A DNA stretch of 64,000 nucleotides from Hofstenia miamia (lineage: Eukaryota; Xenacoelomorpha; Acoela; Hofsteniidae), in the NCBI GenBank assembly GCA_900660155.1, contig CABFPE010000413.1, positions 56,183 through 120,182 on the forward strand, written 5' to 3'. The stretch's first letter is position 1. Each line of letters begins with the position of its first letter. Of this stretch, positions 57,776-64,000 are shown piece by piece. The notes under the pieces were generated by a model. It was not told where the DNA came from. It made no database searches and worked only from the letters and a program-made list of their open reading frames with translations. The position numbers and the translations under genes are program-made.

Positions 57776-59548
57776 TATAAGATAATATATAATTGTCCAA
57801 GTAGTTCAAATTTTTGCAGCTTAAGTGGTAAACGGTCAGTTTCTGTGTTGATATATTCGATCTAGTTTGGTTCCTGATCGGGAAAAAGAAAATATTTTAC
57901 AACTCCGGATGTAGTTGATTATTTAATTTCTGTGTGTATGATAGCATATATATACTTAGCAATATACATAGCAATAGACACGGCAAGACTGCTCACCGTT
58001 TTAAGACGCTGTCATGAAGAAATTCAATTTTTCACAAAAACGTAAAAAAATGCCCCACCTGAAATAAATGTAACCATACCCATTTGTCTTTACCATTGTA
58101 GATATAATGAAAGTACGCCAAAAAAGCTCAGTTTAATTTTAAGGTTAAATATATAGGAATCATCATTATTGAACTTTGCTATTGATAACACATGTCAGAC
58201 AGATCCACCAAAGCTAATTCATTCTCATGACTTAATGGAATTCTTATATAATATGTAAAGTATATTAAGAATCTTGATCTTGGCATGTAAAATCACTCTC
58301 ATATTTCTATAACACACTTTAATTGATTTAAATAGAATAACAACAGCTTGTTGAAACTTGCAGAATTTGTTAATGGCTCACATGTAACATTTCATATTTC
58401 AAGCTTTATAATACACACAAGATTCAGGATTTCCAAGAAAATTAATCTCTCACTTGATATATTCTCCATCAGAAAATAATGCGTACAACCATGATCTCTG
58501 ATTTATGGAATATAATAGCAATTTTCAGAAAGATTTGCCACAACGTGCTAGTATGTAAATACTTCAGATGTAGAATTACTTATTCTTACATTAAAATACT
58601 CACGAGATTAACATCTCTTCCTTTTTTTAAGCCCCACAAAAGCCTGAAATGTGATTGCTCTTCAAACGAACTAATAAACATTTGAATAGTTTCATAATCT
58701 AGGTATGTTGAAGTTCCAAGTGCCATATATATTATAGGGATTGTAGATGAAGTAATCCAACTGATTAGTTCTTTTTCCAACGAATGCGTTGACTTTGTGC
58801 CACTAAATAATGCTATTTTGTGTATATGGGGAGAATCCCCGTGTTCAACTAATGGCGAGGTAAGTGAGGTTACTACAGGATAACTGCGCCAAATGTGGTA
58901 GACACTTCCAAATGGTGCAAGTCCAAATTTAGCCCGCTGTGAATTTATATTATTAAGACTAGTAAAATATGTAGATATATATACATATGCAACCCACTGC
59001 ATTTGGGCAAGAATCTTATGAACTACGTTATCGTTTGAGATGTATGGTTCCAACTCTCGAGAATGCATGACATGATCTTCTGAAGGAATTGCGAAACCAT
59101 TTGAATGAAAAAGTACGAAAGGTATATCATGGTGGTCTGCATACGTTGACGTCAATAAAGCCAGTGGATGGGAAATTATCAAATCGGGTTTCTCTTGAAT
59201 ACTGCTTAACCAGGTTGAAAGCTTTCTAGCTGGTTCGATTTGCCAATTCCACAGTTTCTCTCGAGTAGCCCAGGTCTTTTCAAGAATGTTTCCTTGTACT
59301 TCAAAATCATCCACTATGTTCCAATTTTCACGTTCGTACAGTTTTGCACCTATCTCTAAAATCCTTTCTTCACAATCAACTGGAGCCACGTATGTCACCT
59401 CATGCCCGTGCTCTATAAACAGTTTGGCTAAAGGCAGTGTAGCAAAGAGATGTGATGTGCACCCTGAAGGAATTGCGACGTGATATGAATTTATGCTGAA
59501 TACTTGAATAATGCTGAGAAAAATACAGAAAACAAATTTTGTTGACAT
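55627..59548 (-). CDS. UDP-glycosyltransferase, family GT1, ER membrane type, two exons (copy 2)
   Basis: Exon 1 is 59548-58604 and exon 2 is 56163-55627. Both lengths (945 and 537 bp) match copy 1 and the product is again 493 residues. The protein starts 'MSTKFVFCIFLSIIQVFSIN' (signal peptide) and shares 'SYHVAIPSGCTSHLFATL' with copy 1. It has the same 44-residue donor box ('FLTHCGGGSVMEA' to 'KRDQ'), the same membrane span and a KLKHE tail (KxKxx retrieval signal). Exon 2 is about 86% identical in protein to copy 1 by eye. The intron, same phase and position, has grown to 2440 bp through a transposon and a TA array with a gap. The reading frame is intact in both exons. Head-to-tail order implies tandem duplication. 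Confidence 0.93.
56395..56930. mobile_element. Short Tc1/mariner-type element in the UGT copy 2 intron
   Basis: Begins CAGGGCGACACAAAAAAAAA and ends with the inverse (TTTCTTGGGTCACTTTG). The terminal repeats are about 29 bp, imperfect, and both sides have TA. The interior at about 56600-56760 translates on the plus strand to 'GRRVSATTERNVDTILRDV', reminiscent of the helix-turn-helix region of mariner-like transposases. No catalytic domain remains, so it is a non-autonomous, internally deleted copy. Confidence 0.75.
57082..57742. other. Assembly gap (661 Ns) inside a TA microsatellite
   Basis: TATATA runs on both sides. It lies within the intron of UGT copy 2. Open frames drawn across it are meaningless. 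Confidence 0.98.
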
Positions 59549-60144
59549 ATTTTTCTATAGCCAAATTGGTTCACAATAGCGCACTAACGAAATCAAAATA
59601 TTCATGTTTACCAATTTAATAAAGCGCATAGAATTAATTAAGGATTTGCTGTGCGCAAACATTTGTCGTTCATATATTTCAAAAAATACAAATTATGTTA
59701 TTCTAAATATAGCTCACCAATGCATAAAGCTGGTATTTTGTGACACATACAATTTCATTTGTAAATATGTTATACTTATATATATATATATATATATCTA
59801 TATATATCCCTTCTACGTCGTTACTTTTAAATCATGGGCATCGTCGTTTGGGGTAACTTTGTTACCCCACGTTATAAATTCCATATTATTTAATATAACA
59901 TAAATTTAAACAATTGTGTTCAATCTACATAAATTATTTCACTTATAGCATGCAGTTTACAACAAAATTTGAAAGCTTGTAATAATTTTCCTGTAATATT
60001 TTGTAAATATTTGCATGAGAAAAAGCATCTTCTCTGTTCTTTTTCAAGTGAAAAAACGTGTTTTCTTTAATATCATAGAGTCACTCATCTATTGACCCAT
60101 ATAGTTACACATGTATTTGATACAGGGTTTAATAGAAATATTAC

Positions 60145-60425
60145 TACCAGACTTGTCAATGAGCCGAGCTTCTAATGTATCAAACCAAACCGGGCCAAAC
60201 CATGCCGGGCCGAGCGGAGCCGAGCCTAGCTTGAACCCGTGAACACTGCATTGGATACACAACGATCCCAAAACGAGCCTTTATTAAGCCAAGCAAATTT
60301 GTAGTTCTGTTTCTTAATTTGCTTACGGCAGCTTTTTCTTACTCTTTCATTCAATACACCTTTTTTATAATCTTATTTTAAAATGCTTGTTAAATAATAG
60401 CAAGAGCGATGAAACAAATTTGAGA
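60145..60425 (+). repeat. Segment homologous to 50625-50860 (upstream flank of both UGT copies)
   Basis: Shares the ordered blocks listed for 50625-50860. Relative to that copy it contains an extra G+C-rich patch (about 60160-60240) with repeated GAGCC and CCGGGCC words. Confidence 0.75.
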
Positions 60426-60934
60426 GCAAAATTAATTATGTTAAAGAAAAACTCATGTGCCTATCTCCGGCACTTGCGACCGTGCAATAAAGACTTATCC
60501 TTTGTTTATTCCCCTTTTTTCTTTTATGAAGTTTGTTGTAAATTGTACTCATTGAGATACCTTAAAGATATCAAGAATAGAGAACACTTACTTTGCTCAA
60601 ATATTGCCAAAGTGAAATGTTGTGAAATATAGTATTAACTGATTAATCTTGCAATTCTCTTGTATATAGCAAGGGCGGAAAAATCATTAAAATTGTGCAA
60701 TGAAAATTACAAATGAAAAATGCTTAGTACCGTCAAATGGAGTGAATAGGAACAGTTTTTTTAGGTTATTTTCACAAATCTGGTGTGCGTAAAATGTACT
60801 TCATTGAACTTTTACACTATAATGTGTCATATAGTTTCTGAGAATACATTTCAATAAAAGAAAGAATATTTCGTTTTCAGGAATTTTTTAAAATTCTTAA
60901 AGTATTCCTATTTCCTCTTTCAGATGGGGGGAAT

Positions 60935-61078
60935 CTTTCTTCAAGGAAAATATTTGCTAGATTTTGGAGCAATTTGCATTTTATTCGCCCATTATATTTC
61001 ATGCATTCTCAAGAAAATATGTGTGCGATAAAATGCAAATTACCCCAAAATCTAACAAACATTTCCTTTGAAGAAAGG
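60935..61078. repeat. Long imperfect hairpin (arms about 54 nt, loop about 36 nt)
   Basis: Left arm CTTTCTTCAAGG...GATTTTGGAGC...GCATTTTATTCGC (60935-60988) pairs with right arm GCGATAAAATGC...CCCCAAAATC...CCTTTGAAGAAAG (61025-61078), with only a few mismatches. It may be a foldback element, a palindromic MITE or a precursor of a small structured RNA. Confidence 0.8.
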
Positions 61079-61594
61079 CAGCAGTACAATGTGTATTGCT
61101 TCTCAATGCCGAAATATTTTGTGACGGTATAAAAATGCTGGCCAATTTAGAGCAATTGCTAAAAATATTTTTTATGCCTTGTATTAAGATAGCACGCAAA
61201 ATCAATTTTCATACACCATCGTGCAGCAGAAATATTTCCTAGGAAGAAATATTTCGTGTAATGCTACACCCACACACAATTAACTGTTTAAGGATTTTTT
61301 TCTATCTACATTGTCCTTCATGCATTTAAGTGTATGAACTTTATAGGTTCCATAAAGGCAGTGTCAATGCTGATTTTTATAGAGAAAAATTTTTAGCAAT
61401 ATCATCACAGGATCAGAAACTTAGCCAATTATGATTTTCAGTAATATTAAGATAATGCATTTAAAAATAAAACCACATGTAAATGAATGATATATTAAGT
61501 ACATAAACTTAAATAGAAAGATTTTTGCAAAATATAGTTTTTTTAGTAGTTTAATCCAACTCTATGGTAATACTGAAATTCTTTGCTCATCGTC

Positions 61595-61975
61595 TTCACA
61601 AATTTGGTTTCATTTCTGAGCCAGGAACTCTTCCTTGAAGGTATGCATACATATAGTTTCTAGATCTATTAATGTAATTACTTATTGTTTCCTTGGGAAT
61701 TGAATCCAGAGCTACCGGTGCAGTTATTTGAAGGGATTCAATGGTGTAGTCATTTTATAAAGTTGCTTCAGGGTCAAAACTATCATCTGAAGAAAGGACT
61801 TCATTCTTTTCATCTGGACACAATTCCACAGAGTCTTCCATAGATTCTGGAGGGCTTAAGCCTTCTGTGGAATCCTGGTTGCTTCTGCAGCAACCTGGTG
61901 CTTCGGGTTTCGCTGCAGTCTTGCTTTTTTGAGTTTCGGCTTGATGAAACATTAAGACAGCTATAGTTTCTGCTA
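61595..61975 (-). pseudogene. Transposase-like or unknown coding remnant
   Basis: One minus-strand frame runs from about 61975 to 61595 with a single internal TAA (near 61755). The first part is Ser/Glu/Pro-rich ('SNQDSTEGLSPPESMEDSV'). The second part ('VALDSIPKETISNYINRSR' then 'NYMYAYLQGRVPGSE') resembles the short C-terminal helical segment I recall from some DNA-transposon proteins ('..IxxYxRKxRxYMxAYxxG..'). Composition is clearly coding-like against its surroundings. Family not certain. It could also be a host exon. Confidence 0.4.
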
Positions 61976-64000
61976 GTTAGCTATGCAAAGAAAATATGAT
62001 AATTTATTTTTGTGGGTGGTTTACATGATGTAATGTCAAAATTGGCCAATCAGTTTGCACATTTGCCTTAGCAACAGTGAATATACTTATAATGCCTCAA
62101 AGCACACTTCAAATTATAGGCAATGCGAAAATGTGCACAATTTGTTTGAGTTATCTATTACAGATCGTGAGTTATTATCAGTTTCAAAATACCAGCTTTA
62201 TGCCTTGGTGGACTATACATCTATGCTGAACATACATTTCAAGAAACGAAAATTTTAGCCTTATAATGCGAATCTAAACAATTGCTAATTAATACTGCAT
62301 ATATTTGAAAATCTAATACAGTGAATAAATTAAGATTTTGAGTATTAAAGCAAAAGAGAAAATACTTTGCTTGGTTATTTTATTTAATGCACGTCTGCTT
62401 AAACACCTATGAACATACATTTCGAGGATATTGACATCATTAGTCATGTTCCATGGAGCAAAGATTTTCTGTTCGATGTATAAATCATGCCATTTTCCCA
62501 TATTTCCAAATGCGACATTTGTTTAGTTGCCATTTGACGACGAATTGGGTCTAAAAACTCGAAATTAACCAATTTTTTTATTCTCTGAAACATCATCCCA
62601 ATTAATGATACATAAATATTACAAAAAATGACCTAATTAGCGATAACTTCACTACATGGATGAAAATATTTAATAGTAAATCAATTCAATCAACTTTGTA
62701 AAAGTAAAAAATAAAAAGGCATAGTTTAGATTTTAATTCCCTCAAATCATTAATTGAAGTTGTATCATATCCAAACTTTTAGACGCATTGCAGCGAATCG
62801 ATTTATTTTGGAAGGTTTGTGCAACTGGATTTCTGGGCTTGAGGAATTTTGACATTGAGTGAGTTGCTGCACAAGGTACAAGTGCAGAGAGTGAGCAAAA
62901 TTGTATAAAACTGGTTTGTTCTACATAACAAAGCCGTTTTTATCAAGCCCTGAGCAGGTAAATAAATAAATAAGCTTCTATTGTAAAATATATAACCATC
63001 TACTTAAGATTTAAGATATCCTAAGCAGCATACTTAGAAAATTCCTTAACACTAGAACTGCGATCACTCCGTGACAATATATTTACAGCTGATGTTTCAA
63101 ATGCGAAAATTATTGAATAGAAAAAAATTTCTACTAATTGCAAAGTCAATGAGATTATCAACATAATTGGAAGTATTTGTAGCTGCTAGTGTTTTTGATG
63201 AATGAATAATGAAGCAAACAAAGCGGTTTACTGGTCATTTTGACTTATCGTCGCGTTTCCATTTTTAATATGTGTTCATATGGCTCGATACCACAGATGA
63301 TCACCTAAATCTTAGTGCATAATGCGTTATTTTGAGAATAATAATGTACAAAACATTATTTTCTAGAACTCATTAAATTTATAATAAAGTTCTTCATCAC
63401 GATTGGAATACAAACACAGATGATTCTGATAGCCTTTTTTGGACTTTATCCAGGAGGACTAATACGTAATCTGAAACTTCATCCAAGCCGAGCAGCATAG
63501 TGTTAATATTGAAACAACAGGACACTTATGCTAGGGAGTTGTACAAAATATACATCTCTTTTCTACCCTTCCTAAAATTTGGAGATCTACCAAAAAGTGT
63601 TGGCAAAAATAAAAATTGTGATATCTGACATCCCAAACCCCCTTGTACATACCCCTTGAAATATTCAAGTTTCATTAATGTGCAAAATCACCTAAGTTGA
63701 TATGAAAATTACAGTTTTATTGATGCTTAGTTGATAAAAACTAAGTGCAAAGTAATAGATTACCTGTTAAAAAGTAAAAATTTTCATTCACAATATTTTA
63801 ATGCTGTGAATGGACATAAATTTACATAGATTATTAACATTAAGTACAGGAGTGTACTACGAGTGTCCAAAAACAATGTTTGGGTATTAAGCATCTATAA
63901 ATTTTCAACTATAAGTGGTAGAATGATGAAGTAAGATTTCTTCAAAGCAAAACTTCCAAAATTTCTTTGAGATGGACAACATTACAAAAAACAAAAAAGC
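61976..64000. other. A+T-rich non-coding right end
   Basis: No convincing gene was found. A minus-strand frame near 62590-62450 preceded by a TTTCAG acceptor-like site gives about 45 mixed residues but lacks other support. Confidence 0.5.

Larger units (their letters stand above)
56164..58603 (-). other. Intron of UGT copy 2 (about 2440 bp, phase 0)
   Basis: GTGAGT donor and TTTTTCTAG acceptor on the minus strand. It holds a 536-bp inverted-repeat transposon (56395-56930), a TA array and a 661-base gap, so the true length is uncertain. Confidence 0.88.
59549..61594. other. Intergenic region upstream of UGT copy 2
   Basis: No gene was found. It contains a TA array (59777-59808), the UGT-flank homologous segment (60145-60425) with a G+C-rich patch, a possible small inverted-repeat element (60729-60930, ends CCGTCAAATGGAG and TTTCAGATGG) and a long hairpin (60935-61078). 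Copy 2 promoter signals are not distinctive. Confidence 0.5.

Noticed and set aside
56987-57865. Several open frames of more than 230 codons
   Set aside because: They span the 661-base gap and its TA borders, and are artefacts of Ns.
62450-62588. Exon-like minus-strand frame after a TTTCAG acceptor
   Set aside because: About 45 residues with no donor, no recognisable motif and no neighbouring exon. Too weak to list as a gene.
1-64000. tRNA, rRNA and CRISPR-like arrays
   Set aside because: I saw no cloverleaf-like block with conserved tRNA boxes, no rRNA-like sequence and no regularly spaced repeats.

Overview
The window is A+T-rich DNA (about two thirds or more A+T by eye) from an animal, most likely an invertebrate that I cannot name. 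Two host genes have GT-AG introns and encode endoplasmic-reticulum-type membrane glycosyltransferases. The rest is dominated by animal-type mobile elements: Tc1/mariner, hAT, LINE, Ty3-type LTR elements and a Polinton-like fossil. There is no sign of operons, ribosome binding sites or CRISPR.

Region 1 to 3.7 kb is mostly A+T-rich non-coding DNA. It holds a LINE endonuclease fragment at the left edge and one possible host exon at 1312-1474. Region 3.7 to 29.8 kb is a nest of old elements. A solo LTR (3742 to about 4600, plus sense) faces a partial Ty3-type element A (4842-12130, minus sense). Next comes a Polinton/Maverick-like fossil with recognisable capsid (MCP) and adenain-type protease regions. 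Its capsid gene is split by a second, fuller Ty3-type element B (15987-29572) with LTRs, a TTCC target duplication, a primer site and a polypurine tract. Element B was later hit by a DD41D mariner (21650-23009). Both Ty3-type copies carry a very long third ORF region downstream of integrase. It has short motifs that look like a DEDDh 3'-5' exonuclease, and this is the most novel signal in the window.

Region 30 to 47 kb holds a decayed member of a widespread animal multicopy protein family of unknown function (32.8-34.5 kb), two LINE remnants, a candidate single-exon secreted protein (37875-38336, minus) and a mariner remnant between TA arrays. Region 47 to 60 kb holds the clearest host genes. 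These are two head-to-tail, two-exon UDP-glycosyltransferase genes on the minus strand (47360-49110 and 55627-59548). Each encodes 493 residues with a signal peptide, a 44-residue donor-binding box, one C-terminal membrane span and a KxKxx ER-retrieval tail. Homologous segments upstream of both show that the duplication included flanking DNA. The right end, 60 to 64 kb, has a long hairpin and a small transposase-like remnant but no convincing gene.

Assembly caution: four of the five single-N positions are bordered by near-identical direct duplications (92, 1326, 304 and 471 bp) ending exactly at the N. These look like unmerged overlapping contig ends, not biology. Two larger gaps (409 and 661 Ns) sit inside TA microsatellites.
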